Notes under the pieces: model-generated
The model's input: the letters and a program-made list of their open reading frames with translations, nothing else
The model's database searches: none
Told to the model about the DNA's origin: nothing
Assembly: GCF_900215315.1 (NCBI RefSeq)
Contig: NZ_OBEB01000004.1
Span: 310,001-374,000, forward strand
DNA from: Arsukibacterium tuosuense
Lineage (GTDB): Bacteria; Pseudomonadota; Gammaproteobacteria; Enterobacterales; Alteromonadaceae
Direction: 5' to 3'
DNA: 64,000 nucleotides
Translations under genes and position numbers: made by a program
Shown: piece by piece, positions 1 through 9,969 of the stretch
How the letters are laid out: the number at the start of each line of letters is the position of its first letter
Position numbering within the stretch: position 1 is the first letter of the stretch

Positions 1-354
1 TTTAGCGGCAGACTATTACAATGCCGAAATTGTGATTTAAAAGAACAGTGCATGCAAACGCCAGAGTCTGCCAATCATAGAAAAGGCAGCGGTAGGCAGG
101 TGTCGTTTATCCTTAAAGCCAATGCGCCACCGAATTACACCGACTGGATGAAACAGCGGGTAGACAGCGAAGCCGGTAAACAAATTTACAGCCATAGAAT
201 GTCGGTAGTAGAGCCGGTGTTTGGCAATATTGGCACCAATAAGGGGCTTAACAGGTTTAGTTTACGAGGCAAAACCAAGGTGCAGGGCCAATGGCAGTTG
301 TATTGTATGGTACATAATCTGGAGAAGGTAAGCCGATACGGTAAGTTAGGATAA
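1..354 (+). pseudogene. IS1182-type transposase, C-terminal part (cut by window start)
   Basis: Frame 1 is open from the first base to a TAA at 352-354, giving 117 residues of a DDE transposase C-terminus. A cysteine cluster (CRNCDLKEQC, residues 8-17) is followed by VEPVFGNIGTNKGLNRF and LRGKTKVQGQWQLYCMVHN, which match the end of IS1182-family transposases as I remember them. The catalytic core would lie upstream. The usual terminal inverted repeat cannot be identified with confidence downstream. It abuts the cassette region and may have inserted into or replaced an older cassette. Whether the element is complete outside the window is unknown. Confidence 0.75.
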
Positions 355-458
355 ACAGACTGGCGATAGCGCCCAACAAGGCCAACTAAAGCAGTTGTTT
401 AAGTGAAATGGCATCCAATAAATCTTGTCTTGAAATTCCCACCAAAAGCATGCAAAGT

Positions 459-535
459 CGCTAACAAATAATAAACAGAATAGCCGGGATAGAAATGCTG
501 TGCTCTTAACAGGTTTTTCTACAGGCTCGTTAGCT
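459..535 (+). repeat. Possible degenerate attC site upstream of yefM
   Basis: CGCTAACAAA at 459-468 and CTCGTTAGC at 526-534 have complementary ends (GCTAAC/GTTAGC) about 70 bases apart, as in R'' and R' of integron attC sites. The internal arms are poorly paired. It lies between the transposase remnant and the toxin-antitoxin cassette, where an attC would be expected. It could be chance. Confidence 0.3.
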
Positions 536-560
536 GTTACAATCAACATGTTCATCATGT

Positions 561-607
561 TGTACATGTTAAGGTTTGAGGCTATACTTGTCCTGTGAAA
601 CGTACAT
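561..607 (+). promoter_or_regulatory. Candidate YefM operator (TGTACA-type palindromes)
   Basis: TGTACA at 561-566 and GTACATG at 602-608 flank the start region of yefM, and a further CATGTT/ATCATG array lies at 547-560. E. coli YefM binds palindromes with a TGTACA core upstream of its own operon, so this is the expected autoregulatory operator. Binding is inferred. Confidence 0.5.
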
Positions 608-618
608 GTGGAGGTTGT

Positions 619-873
619 ATGAGAATCGTTTCTTTTACAGAAGCTAGAAATAATTTAAAAGCCGTCTTGGATGCCGTAGTTAATGACGCGGATACAACCG
701 TAATCACTCGGCGTGATTCGGAAGATGCTGTTGTTATGTCGCTAGACTACTACAATAGTCTGATGGAAACAGTGCACTTACTGCGCTCACCCGCCAATGC
801 TGAGCATTTGAATCGCTCGATTGAACAATTCAAGGCAGGTAAGGTAACCTGCAGAGACTTGATTGATGAGTAG
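619..873 (+). CDS. yefM: YefM-family antitoxin
   Basis: This 84-residue protein begins MRIVSFTEARNNLKAVLD and contains TRRDSEDAVVMSLDYYNSL, the DNA-binding and dimerisation fold of Phd/YefM antitoxins. It should bind and neutralise the YoeB toxin encoded immediately downstream and repress the operon. The ATG at 619 is preceded by GGAGG at 610-614; an upstream GTG at 595 is open but has no comparable Shine-Dalgarno. The last bases overlap yoeB by 8 nt, the normal arrangement for translational coupling. The pair is followed by an attC-like hairpin, so it reads as a toxin-antitoxin integron cassette with its own promoter, of the type thought to stabilise cassette arrays. Confidence 0.93.
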   Translation: MRIVSFTEARNNLKAVLDAVVNDADTTVITRRDSEDAVVMSLDYYNSLMETVHLLRSPANAEHLNRSIEQFKAGKVTCRDLIDE

Positions 874-1129
874 TCGTTTACTGTCATGGACTGACGAATC
901 CTGGAGAGATTACTTTTATTGGCAAACTCAGGACAAAAAAACACTCAAACGAATAAACAAGCTTATAAACGACGTTAGACGCTCACCGTTTGAAGGCATT
1001 GGTAAGCCAGAGCCGTTAAAGGAAAACTTAGCAGGTTTTTGGTCCCGACGTATAGATGATACGAACAGGTTGGTGTACGCAGTTGATGATAATGCGATTA
1101 CGATAATCTCGTGCCGTTATCACTATTAG
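866..1129 (+). CDS. yoeB: YoeB-family ribosome-dependent mRNA endonuclease toxin
   Basis: The 87-residue product aligns along its whole length with E. coli YoeB (84 residues). The equivalents of the catalytic residues are present: Glu49 in KPEPLK, Arg68 in TNRLVY, and His86-Tyr87 in the terminal CRYHY. YoeB binds the ribosomal A site and cleaves mRNA when freed from YefM. All key residues are intact, so the toxin is predicted active. The ATG at 866 overlaps the yefM stop; a TTG at 863 is in frame but less likely. Base composition is AT-richer than the core genes downstream. Confidence 0.95.
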   Translation: MSSRLLSWTDESWRDYFYWQTQDKKTLKRINKLINDVRRSPFEGIGKPEPLKENLAGFWSRRIDDTNRLVYAVDDNAITIISCRYHY

Positions 1130-1149
1130 ATTCGACCCTTGGACAAGGC

Positions 1150-1220
1150 AGCTAACAAGTTACTACACCGGAAAAATAACTCGCTGGCGCTCGTCATTTT
1201 CCGGTGAGTAAAGCGTTATA
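1150..1220 (+). repeat. attC-like recombination site after yoeB
   Basis: GCTAACAAG at 1151-1159 and GCGTTATA at 1213-1220 form the R''/R' type ends of an integron attC. Between them CACCGGAAAA (1167-1176) pairs with TTTTCCGGTG (1197-1206), making a long imperfect hairpin with unpaired bases, as attC sites have. It separates the yefM-yoeB cassette from the next gene. Confidence 0.7.
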
Positions 1221-1245
1221 TTGAAACGAGAAATAAGGAGATTTC

Positions 1246-1968
1246 GTGAAATTATCAAATTTACTAATTAGTATTCTTACCGCAACTACATTAGCCGCTG
1301 GATTTGCTGCATTTAAATTTCATAGTGCTAATGAAAGGCATGTAAAGGACTATGTGGCTCTAAGCGAGCTGAACCTCCAGTTGACTGAAGATTTAAAAAA
1401 ATTACAAAGTGATATGTCAGCTTATCAATTAGAGTTACAAACTAGTAAAACATCAGTTGCGTCACTGAATGAAGAGCTATTAGAGCTGAAAAGAGCTCCT
1501 GTTTTACAAGAAAGAACAGCTGTTCCTGATACTCACCCGAGAAAAGTAGAAACTTTTGCATCTGATAATATAGAAATGAAAAAGGATACAGATATTCTAT
1601 TGGCCTTTGCTAATAGAATCAGAAGCGGAGAGAGTATTTCAAGTATTGAAGATAAAGCGCTTAAACAATTTAGGGAAGAAGAAGTTGATGGAAACTGGGC
1701 GTATGAATACGAGGCAAATATCCGTGATCTAGTTTTAGCAGACGAAGAAAATAAATTCGATATTCAAGAGTTAACTTGTAAGGCGTCTATCTGTGAGTTA
1801 AAAATTACGGCGAATGAAAATAATGCAATGAACCTGGGCACTTTATTTTCTAAAGCACTCGGCGAGCAAGATTGGAGAGATAAAAGTGCTAGCGTAATGT
1901 TTAACCATGAAGTTAAAGATGGGGTTATGAGAATTTTGATAGGTAGGGACAAGCATAGTCTCAACTAA
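1246..1968 (+). CDS. Cassette-borne membrane-anchored coiled-coil protein, unknown function
   Basis: The 240-residue protein starts at a GTG preceded by AAGGAG at 1235-1240 with ideal spacing. Residues 5-25 are a hydrophobic signal anchor (LLISILTATTLAAGFAAF). Residues about 36-84 are a strongly heptad-like coiled coil. The C-terminal half is charged and has two cysteines in LTCKASICELKI that could form a disulphide in the periplasm. I do not recognise a characterised family. The gene lies between two attC-like sites and is AT-rich, consistent with a gene cassette. Topology suggests a short cytoplasmic N-terminus with the rest periplasmic. Confidence 0.75.
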   Translation: MKLSNLLISILTATTLAAGFAAFKFHSANERHVKDYVALSELNLQLTEDLKKLQSDMSAYQLELQTSKTSVASLNEELLELKRAPVLQERTAVPDTHPRKVETFASDNIEMKKDTDILLAFANRIRSGESISSIEDKALKQFREEEVDGNWAYEYEANIRDLVLADEENKFDIQELTCKASICELKITANENNAMNLGTLFSKALGEQDWRDKSASVMFNHEVKDGVMRILIGRDKHSLN

Positions 1969-1974
1969 GTTTCT

Positions 1975-2060
1975 TAGTAACAAGCGCAGTCACAATCGGC
2001 AACTGCGTGGCCTGGACCTCAACGGCTGCGCGAGTTTCGGCTTGTGCTGCGGATCTTATG
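1975..2060 (+). repeat. attC-like site (degenerate 3' core)
   Basis: TAGTAACAAGCGCA at 1975-1988 matches an attC left end. The internal segment with CTCAACGGCTGCGCGAG (2018-2034) resembles typical attC arms. The right end reads ATCTTATG (2053-2060) instead of GCGTTATG, so the core crossover triplet has changed and the site may no longer recombine. Confidence 0.5.
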
Positions 2061-2101
2061 TGATTGCATCATCAAGCAGATCTTTAAGAAAGGGTAGTTA
2101 A

Positions 2102-2365
2102 ATGGATTTCTATTTTAATAATCTCAATTCTGATCAGGTAATGGCTTTTGGCTTAATGTGGAATGTTCTGCCAATGATAGGTGCGCTTTTAGTACATCTT
2201 GCGTTTAGTGCGGCAGTATTTAACGATGCCAAAAAGATGCAAACAGAGCATGGTTCTTTGGCATTTGTTAACTGCTGGCTCTGGTCTTTAGCCGTTTTAG
2301 TTGGTGGTGTATTTGTTGCTTTAGCTTATTGGGTTATGCACCATTCAACAATTGCTAAACATTAA
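2102..2365 (+). CDS. Small cassette-borne membrane protein, two transmembrane segments
   Basis: The 87-residue product has two predicted membrane helices, about residues 20-40 (LPMIGALLVHLAFSAAVF) and 59-80 (LWSLAVLVGGVFVALAYWVM), joined by a short charged loop (NDAKKMQTEHG). AAAGGG lies about ten bases upstream of the ATG. No characterised family is recognised. It sits between attC-like sites at 1975-2060 and 2370-2468, so it is a likely single-gene cassette. Function unknown. Confidence 0.75.
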   Translation: MDFYFNNLNSDQVMAFGLMWNVLPMIGALLVHLAFSAAVFNDAKKMQTEHGSLAFVNCWLWSLAVLVGGVFVALAYWVMHHSTIAKH

Positions 2366-2369
2366 ATGC

Positions 2370-2468
2370 CCCATAACAAGCTACTGAATTTCGTTCCGGC
2401 CACAAACAGCGTGGTCTCCACTGGATTGCCTATGCCGCGCTGCGGCAGCCAATTAGCAATGCGTTATA
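2370..2468 (+). repeat. attC-like recombination site
   Basis: CCATAACAAGC at 2371-2381 and GCGTTATAC at 2461-2469 have complementary ATAAC/GTTAT ends. Inside are GCCGCGCTGCGGC (2432-2444) and AATTAGCAATG arms that partly pair with the left arm. Length and structure fit a medium-long attC of a chromosomal integron. Confidence 0.7.
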
Positions 2469-2486
2469 CATTCAGGAGAGTTTAGT

Positions 2487-2765
2487 TTGAGCTCTGTAAA
2501 GCCAGCCAAAAGCATTTTCTTCGCTGCATTATGGATGTCGCTGTCAGTTTTGGTAGCTTTAGCAGGCTATGTGGCACTTTTTGATAAAGCTCCGTTTGCC
2601 ATGTTTGGGCTATTGGCGCTGTCAATTCTGCTTTTTGTAGTGGGGCTGCAGCGCACTGAGCGCTTTTCCGTAGACCAGGATATTTTTAATAATCGGATTC
2701 GTATTCTAGGTTTTGCATCAGCTTTGTGTGGCATCGGTACTATTTTTTATGCAGCAACCGTATAA
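2487..2765 (+). CDS. Small cassette-borne membrane protein, three transmembrane segments
   Basis: The 92-residue product starts at a TTG with GGAG at 2474-2477 nine bases upstream; the first internal ATG would cut the first helix. Predicted helices are at about residues 10-32 (IFFAALWMSLSVLVALAGYV), 37-55 (FAMFGLLALSILLFVVGL) and 73-91. A charged stretch (QRTERFSVDQDIFNNR) separates helices two and three. No known family is recognised. The gene follows an attC-like site within 20 bases, as cassette genes do. Confidence 0.75.
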   Translation: MSSVKPAKSIFFAALWMSLSVLVALAGYVALFDKAPFAMFGLLALSILLFVVGLQRTERFSVDQDIFNNRIRILGFASALCGIGTIFYAATV

Positions 2766-2766
2766 A

Positions 2767-2874
2767 TGTATAACAATCGCTATCAAAAACGTGCCCTTTG
2801 GGCGCTAGACTCGCAACAAGTTGCTCGCCTTTGTGGCGGCTGTTTTACTTAACCCAACCCAATTGCTTTATAGG
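2767..2874 (+). repeat. attC-like recombination site
   Basis: TATAACAATCGC at 2769-2780 and GCTTTATA at 2866-2873 bracket a segment with GCCCTTTGGGCGC and GCAACAAGTTGCTCGC inverted repeats. The right core is GCTTTATA rather than GCGTTATA. It lies between two small genes at the position expected for attC. Confidence 0.5.
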
Positions 2875-2885
2875 GAAATAATTTA

Positions 2886-3248
2886 ATGAAAAAAGTACTC
2901 TCTGTTTTATCACTTGTCGCTGCTTTCTCCGTTTTTGCTAATGAGCCTTTAGAGTTAAATGTGAGTGTTTACGTGAATAACGAGCTTGTTGCAGCGGACG
3001 TAATGCAGACTAAAAGTGGGCAATTACAGTCCATTACTGCAAAAGATGTGCTGATGTTTGATGTTACGCCAACCCTTAATGATGACGTCGTTACTTTGAC
3101 GTCATCGTTACACAAATTTGAAAATGGTTCATTTAGTAAGTTTGCTGAACCAGTGTTGCGTGTAGCGCTTGATAAGCAAGCGGTAATCGAGATTGGCACT
3201 GAGGGTAAAAATATTTATAAGGTCGAAGTAACGGCCAAAAAAATATAA
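2886..3248 (+). CDS. Small secreted or periplasmic protein, unknown (cassette)
   Basis: The 120-residue protein has a clear signal peptide (MKKVLSVLSLVAAFSVFA, cleavage before NEP). The mature part is predicted mainly beta-strand (LELNVSVYVNNELVAADV; KAVIEIGTEGKNIYKVEV) with no cysteines, and I do not recognise the family. AGGG lies 11 bases upstream of the ATG. The gene contains a perfect nine-base inverted repeat, GATGACGTC/GACGTCATC at 3081-3089 and 3098-3106. It is flanked by attC-like sequences and AT-rich like the other cassettes. Confidence 0.8.
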   Translation: MKKVLSVLSLVAAFSVFANEPLELNVSVYVNNELVAADVMQTKSGQLQSITAKDVLMFDVTPTLNDDVVTLTSSLHKFENGSFSKFAEPVLRVALDKQAVIEIGTEGKNIYKVEVTAKKI

Positions 3249-3251
3249 TAA

Positions 3252-3340
3252 TAAATTTTATCGCCGGCAGATAGCGCTTGCTGCGACGTCAACCCGCTGC
3301 GCGGTTTTCCGCGCTAAATTTAGGCGTCAGCAGTTTAGGG
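3252..3340 (+). repeat. attC-like remnant before DUF6194-like gene
   Basis: The segment contains GTCAACCCGCTGCGCGGTT (3288-3306) and GCGCTAAATTTAGGCGTCAG (3311-3330), typical of attC arms, with GGCGTCAG replacing the expected GGCGTTA at the right end. The left end is unclear, so this is a degenerate site or partial copy. Confidence 0.45.
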
Positions 3341-3349
3341 GATAGCAAG

Positions 3350-3505
3350 ATGCAAGTAGCCGATATCATTGAGAGAATCGCAAGTGATTTTGAAGGTGTA
3401 GTGCCAAAATCGAGTTGGGGCGAAACGTCTATGTTCTATAACCCTGGGAAATTGTTACCACAAGCCTGTTGCCACAACTCATCTGGACCAGGAAGTTTTC
3501 GATAA
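3350..3505 (+). pseudogene. Truncated DUF6194-like cassette gene
   Basis: From the ATG at 3350 the frame reads MQVADIIERIASDFEGVV then KSSWGETSMFYNPGKLLP, which matches the start of DUF6194-family cassette proteins as I remember them. Those are roughly 130-160 residues and continue with a PNGVYFCTIK-type segment. Here similarity ends at about 3458 and the frame runs into unrelated sequence, stopping at 3503-3505. The gene has lost most of its length, so it is not expected to be functional. The break marks the join to the remnant at 3462-3581. Confidence 0.6.
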
Positions 3506-3581
3506 GACCGAACGTTTGGAAAATTCCCTCAATCCGGGCGGATTCCTCCAGAGCTTCCTGATTCGGTATACAGGGAGGTAG
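3462..3581 (+). pseudogene. Short C-terminal fragment of an unidentified protein
   Basis: A frame different from that of the truncated gene reads KPVATTHLDQEVFDKTERLE and continues through NPGGFLQSFLIRYTG to a TAG at 3579-3581, 39 codons in all. Its composition is protein-like and it begins exactly where the DUF6194-like similarity ends. I suspect a remnant of an inserted gene or mobile element but cannot name it. Bases 3582-3710 hold nothing else that I recognise. Confidence 0.35.
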
Positions 3582-3725
3582 TGAATCCACCGTGTCGCAT
3601 TTTTTATCGTGAGGATGGGCAGCGGAAGGTCCAACGTTTGAGCGCCTGCCAGGTTGAGCTACTATTATAATAATGATTTGAATACCGCAATTAGCGGCCT
3701 GGATATGCAAAGAGGAGTGATTAAC

Positions 3726-3878
3726 ATGGAAAATAGCGGTTTTATATTTGGAATTATGGGTATGTCGATGGGAACGATGGGCCTGGTTTTTGGCATTATT
3801 TCATTGTCCCGGCTAGATAAACTTGAGAAAAAACTAAAAGAACTTGATGTGCTGAACAAGGATTTTAAGTCAAGCTGA
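3726..3878 (+). CDS. Small membrane protein with coiled-coil tail
   Basis: The 50-residue product has one glycine- and methionine-rich hydrophobic helix (residues 4-26, FIFGIMGMSMGTMGLVFGII) and a charged amphipathic tail (LDKLEKKLKELDVLNKDF) likely to form a coiled coil. The ATG at 3726 is preceded by GAGGAG at 3712-3717 at good spacing; an in-frame ATG at 3654 has no such site. Similar small proteins are common as uncharacterised hypotheticals. It lies at the border between the cassette region and the core genes. Confidence 0.6.
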   Translation: MENSGFIFGIMGMSMGTMGLVFGIISLSRLDKLEKKLKELDVLNKDFKSS

Positions 3879-4056
3879 TGTCTGTCTGCAGACGTCTTTT
3901 TTATATTGTTGCGCGGCAAAGATTTGACCGAAACTACAGCTTCACTTAGCCAGACAGCGTTGGTTATAGCTGCAACCCTGTTGTTATTTCTGTTAGCCTC
4001 ATTTATCTATCTTTACTTCCGGTATGGCTGGATTACAGACAAAGGCATTTTTGACT

Positions 4057-4995
4057 ATGGTTTTCAAGATCTACAACAAACTGCCTGCGGGCATCCGGCA
4101 CTGGTTAAGTATTCTGGGGGCTACCAGCCGCTACTGGCTGGGCAGTCAGGCCTTTATTTATGCCGCGGCACTGGCATTTTTCACCGTTTTTTCTATCGCG
4201 CCGATTTTAGTGGTAGTGGTGGCGCTGGTCGGGCTGATAATAGGCGAGAGTGCAGTGCAGCAGCAATTGTTTACTCAGCTTGAGGGGACATTGGGCTCGC
4301 AAGCCGCTGGTGTGGTGCAGACAGCGGTAGTTAATTCGCAAATTGACCAGAGTGGCATCTGGCCGGCGTTGATCGGGATCGTCGCTACCATAGTGGGTGC
4401 CACCACGGTTTTTGCCCAGATGCAGCAGTCGTTGAATCAAATATGGGACGTTGCGCCGCGCCCTTCTAAAAGCAACCTGTGGATCTTTATCAAAAGCCGC
4501 TTACTGTCGCTGACCATAATCCTGGCTATTGGCTTTATTTTGCTGGTTTCGCTGCTGTTGTCAGTGGCTTTACGCAGCGTGATGGCCTATGCCGAAAGCT
4601 GGCTGCCAATTCCCGGCTGGGCGATGGTAGGGATGGAGTTAGTGCTGTCACTGCTGGTTATTACGCTGTTGTTCGCGGCGATGTTTAAGATCCTGCCCGA
4701 TGTGCTGCTGTCGTGGCGCGACGTGTTGCTCGGTGCCGTTATTACCGCAATTTTATTCACCGTGGGGCGGTCGTTGATTTCCATTTACCTGGCCTATACG
4801 GCGACGGCATCGGCCTACGGCGCCGCGGGCTCTCTGGCACTGCTGCTGCTCTGGGTAAACTACTCTTCAATGATTTTGCTGTTTGGGGCGGCCTTTACCC
4901 GGGCGCACCTCGAAGGCCGGGGCAAGAGCATACGCCCTAAAAGCACTGCGGTGCGGGTGCATCGGGAGTTAATTGATGACGTGCCGCAAAGCTGA
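4057..4995 (+). CDS. YihY/BrkB family inner-membrane protein
   Basis: The 312-residue protein has the six-helix plan of the YihY/virulence factor BrkB family. An N-terminal amphipathic part ends in YWLGSQAFIYAAALAFFTVF, followed by long hydrophobic segments and the family-typical SAYGAAGSLALLLLWVNYS near the C-terminus. BrkB was first linked to serum resistance in Bordetella, and RNase BN was once wrongly assigned to this family. The role is unknown, possibly envelope transport. I chose ATG 4057, preceded by AAAGG; an ATG at 4024 is also in frame. It is transcribed toward pyrG but the 221-base gap holds a separate promoter. Confidence 0.85.
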   Translation: MVFKIYNKLPAGIRHWLSILGATSRYWLGSQAFIYAAALAFFTVFSIAPILVVVVALVGLIIGESAVQQQLFTQLEGTLGSQAAGVVQTAVVNSQIDQSGIWPALIGIVATIVGATTVFAQMQQSLNQIWDVAPRPSKSNLWIFIKSRLLSLTIILAIGFILLVSLLLSVALRSVMAYAESWLPIPGWAMVGMELVLSLLVITLLFAAMFKILPDVLLSWRDVLLGAVITAILFTVGRSLISIYLAYTATASAYGAAGSLALLLLWVNYSSMILLFGAAFTRAHLEGRGKSIRPKSTAVRVHRELIDDVPQS

Positions 4996-5068
4996 AGCTG
5001 ACACTACACCGGTTAATTTCGGATATTGGCCGCTACCGGAATAAATCATCTCCAGCCGCAGCTTTACA

Positions 5069-5097
5069 TTGAGTGGCTGCGAAGCCTTTGCTATACT
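5069..5097 (+). promoter_or_regulatory. Candidate sigma70 promoter for pyrG
   Basis: TTGAGT (5069-5074), a 17-base spacer and TATACT (5092-5097) form a near-consensus promoter about 120 bases before the pyrG start. The resulting leader shows no obvious attenuator. Confidence 0.55.
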
Positions 5098-5198
5098 TTC
5101 CTCCCGTCCTGATACCAATTCTTGCACACCCGTAGTAGCCCAGTGTTCAGTCACCGGCGACCTGGTGTTTTGCATTGTTGGTATTTTCTATTGATTAA

Positions 5199-8206
<3,008 letters not shown>

Positions 8207-8234
8207 GCTCTTAATTCGTTTTAATGCAATATAA

Positions 8235-8265
8235 AAAGCCACCGCAAGGTGGCTTTGTTGTTTTT
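8235..8265 (+). terminator. Rho-independent terminator after eno
   Basis: AAAGCCACC (8235-8243), loop GCAA and GGTGGCTTT (8248-8256) are followed by a T-rich tract. The stem may also serve the convergent gene ending at 8279. Confidence 0.85.
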
Positions 8266-8278
8266 GGTGCTACCAGCT

Positions 8279-8797
8279 TTAGCTGATGCTGATTTGCTCT
8301 AAATGGCTTTGCAAGTGCAGATTATGGACACTGTAATACTGTGCTTTGGTCAGGTTGCCAAAGGCAAAATGAGGCTGCAGCTGGCCTCGCCAGTCCATAA
8401 ATTGCTCAACATGGTAAATTAATTCCCGCAGGGCAACGTCATTGGGTAAGCCAGGCTCAAGGGCGGGCGCGCCGGGTATCGGTTCATCCAGCGGATGATG
8501 CAACTTGCCTGTTGCGGCAAAGGCATTAACTGCCAGTTTACCAATACTGTATTGAAACAACGGTGAGCGGGCTTGTGGATAGCCATAAATTGAATAACTG
8601 ATACTTTGGGTACAGTGTTGCAATATCTGGCTGACATTCCAGACGCCACTGCTGGTTAAGCGCTCAGGCGGCAGTGCTTTAAGTTGCACCAGGATGTCTG
8701 ATAACGGGTACTGGCGCAGGGTGGCAACCAACTTGGAAGCCAGTACCAGGGCTACCGGGGTCAGTACACTGGCTTTAATAAATTGACGACGGTTCAT
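8279..8797 (-). CDS. Tat-exported DUF1569-like protein
   Basis: The 172-residue protein starts with a twin-arginine signal (MNRRQFIKASVLTPVALVLA), so it is probably exported folded. The mature part shows the DinB-like four-helix pattern of DUF1569: GVWNVSQILQHCTQS near the start, LIYHVEQFMDW in the middle and VHNLHLQSHLEQI at the end, with histidines spaced as possible metal ligands. The function of DUF1569 proteins is not established. It is a single gene on the minus strand between eno and the ftsB cluster. Confidence 0.7.
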   Translation of the reverse strand: MNRRQFIKASVLTPVALVLASKLVATLRQYPLSDILVQLKALPPERLTSSGVWNVSQILQHCTQSISYSIYGYPQARSPLFQYSIGKLAVNAFAATGKLHHPLDEPIPGAPALEPGLPNDVALRELIYHVEQFMDWRGQLQPHFAFGNLTKAQYYSVHNLHLQSHLEQISIS

Positions 8798-8902
8798 AGG
8801 CTATCGCTACAACGCTTCTCTGTTGGCCTAAACTAGCATTTTTTATCAGGTGGCTGCCACTTTTGCTTTTACAAGGGCATGCCGATTGGCTAACATCAGC
8901 GG

Positions 8903-9562
8903 ATGATTGAGCCCCTGAGCAACCAGCCACATTTCTGGCAGGTATCGAGCGATAACCAGACTTATACCGAGCTATGCAATGCTTTGTATGAGCGCGAGTT
9001 GCTGCGCCTGGCAAACATTAGCCCGGAGCAGCTGCCGTTGTTGCAAAAACGGCTGGCAGCGCTGCCTTTTTATATCCGGCGGGCTGCGGCCAATATCGTT
9101 ACCTACCGCACTGAATTGCAGCTCGACAGCCAGAATGCTTCCTGGTTTCATAAGCAGCTTGGCCGCTGCCCGGCGCGCAAGCAGCAGGCCGACCCGATTG
9201 CCAATTTCTACCAGAAGGCCGCTAAACCCGGGCTGATTGTACCGGTGTATATAGAACAGCTGACCCTGGAGCAGATTGTGCTGGACAGTGTGGATGAAGT
9301 TGACAGCGCTGGTGAGCGCTTACATTGCAACGAACATGGCTGGTTTAGTTTTAATGGCACGCCGTTGCAAAACGACAATGCCAGTAAGTTTTTATTAAAA
9401 CCGAATAAAGCCATCGTCACAGCTGCCAGCTGTGGTCATCAGTGGTTAAATAACGATAAAAAAGCCCCCAGAGTACTGAGTTTGCGGGAGTTATTGTTAA
9501 CCAGTCGCTTAAACTGGCAAAACTTTGCCAAACCTTATCAGGCGGCCCGCGAGCTTAAATAA
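8903..9562 (+). CDS. Conserved hypothetical protein, unknown function
   Basis: The 219-residue protein is cytoplasmic by appearance, with no signal peptide or membrane segment. It has an N-terminal helical part rich in Leu, Arg and Ala (ERELLRLANISPEQL; LLQKRLAALPFYIRRAAANI). A C-terminal part has two cysteines (LHCNEHGWFSFNG; TAASCGHQWL) with nearby histidines, perhaps a metal site. I recall similar uncharacterised proteins next to ftsB in related genera. No strong Shine-Dalgarno is visible before the ATG, so the start is less certain than the frame. Confidence 0.65.
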   Translation: MIEPLSNQPHFWQVSSDNQTYTELCNALYERELLRLANISPEQLPLLQKRLAALPFYIRRAAANIVTYRTELQLDSQNASWFHKQLGRCPARKQQADPIANFYQKAAKPGLIVPVYIEQLTLEQIVLDSVDEVDSAGERLHCNEHGWFSFNGTPLQNDNASKFLLKPNKAIVTAASCGHQWLNNDKKAPRVLSLRELLLTSRLNWQNFAKPYQAARELK

Positions 9563-9663
9563 GCCAAAAAGGCTTAACTTTTCGTGCTACAGCGGCAATT
9601 AGGGCTTTGCAGCACGGTAACAAGCCAGCATAATAACGCTATGTCTTTAACAGATACTGGCTT

Positions 9664-9969
9664 ATGCGACTGCTAACCGGAATATTGCTGATCCTATTTT
9701 GCCTGCTGCAATATCGCTTGTGGTTTGGCCAGTATAGTGTGACCGACTACTTACAACGGCTGGACGAAATTGCCACCCAGCGAGCCAGTAATCAGGAATT
9801 GCAGAAACGTAACCGGATGCTGATGGCCGATGTTACCGATTTACAACAGGGGCTGGAAGCCATTGAAGAGCGGGCCCGCAATGAGCTGGGGTTAATCGGC
9901 GAAGACGAAGTATTTTTCCGGATAGTGCAAACTGAAGCTCAGCAGGTTCCGGCGAAGGACAAGCCATGA
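9664..9969 (+). CDS. ftsB: Cell division protein FtsB
   Basis: The 101-residue bitopic protein has a short cytoplasmic tip, one membrane helix (LLTGILLILFCLLQYRLWFG) and a periplasmic coiled coil (ELQKRNRMLMADVTDLQQGL), ending with the conserved IEERARNELGLIGEDEVFFR. FtsB forms the FtsQLB complex that activates septal peptidoglycan synthesis. Its stop overlaps the start of ispD by four bases (ATGA), the standard arrangement in gammaproteobacteria. Confidence 0.96.
   Translation: MRLLTGILLILFCLLQYRLWFGQYSVTDYLQRLDEIATQRASNQELQKRNRMLMADVTDLQQGLEAIEERARNELGLIGEDEVFFRIVQTEAQQVPAKDKP

Noticed and set aside
3582-3710. Group II intron or other structured RNA at the end of the cassette array
   Set aside because: Such introns insert at attC sites, so I looked for a domain V-like hairpin and a GTGYG start, but none was convincing.
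3906-4283. Open frame with a TTG start and one membrane-like segment before yihY
   Set aside because: It has no good ribosome binding site and most of it is a shadow of yihY in another frame. The first 40 codons could be a remnant, but support is too weak.
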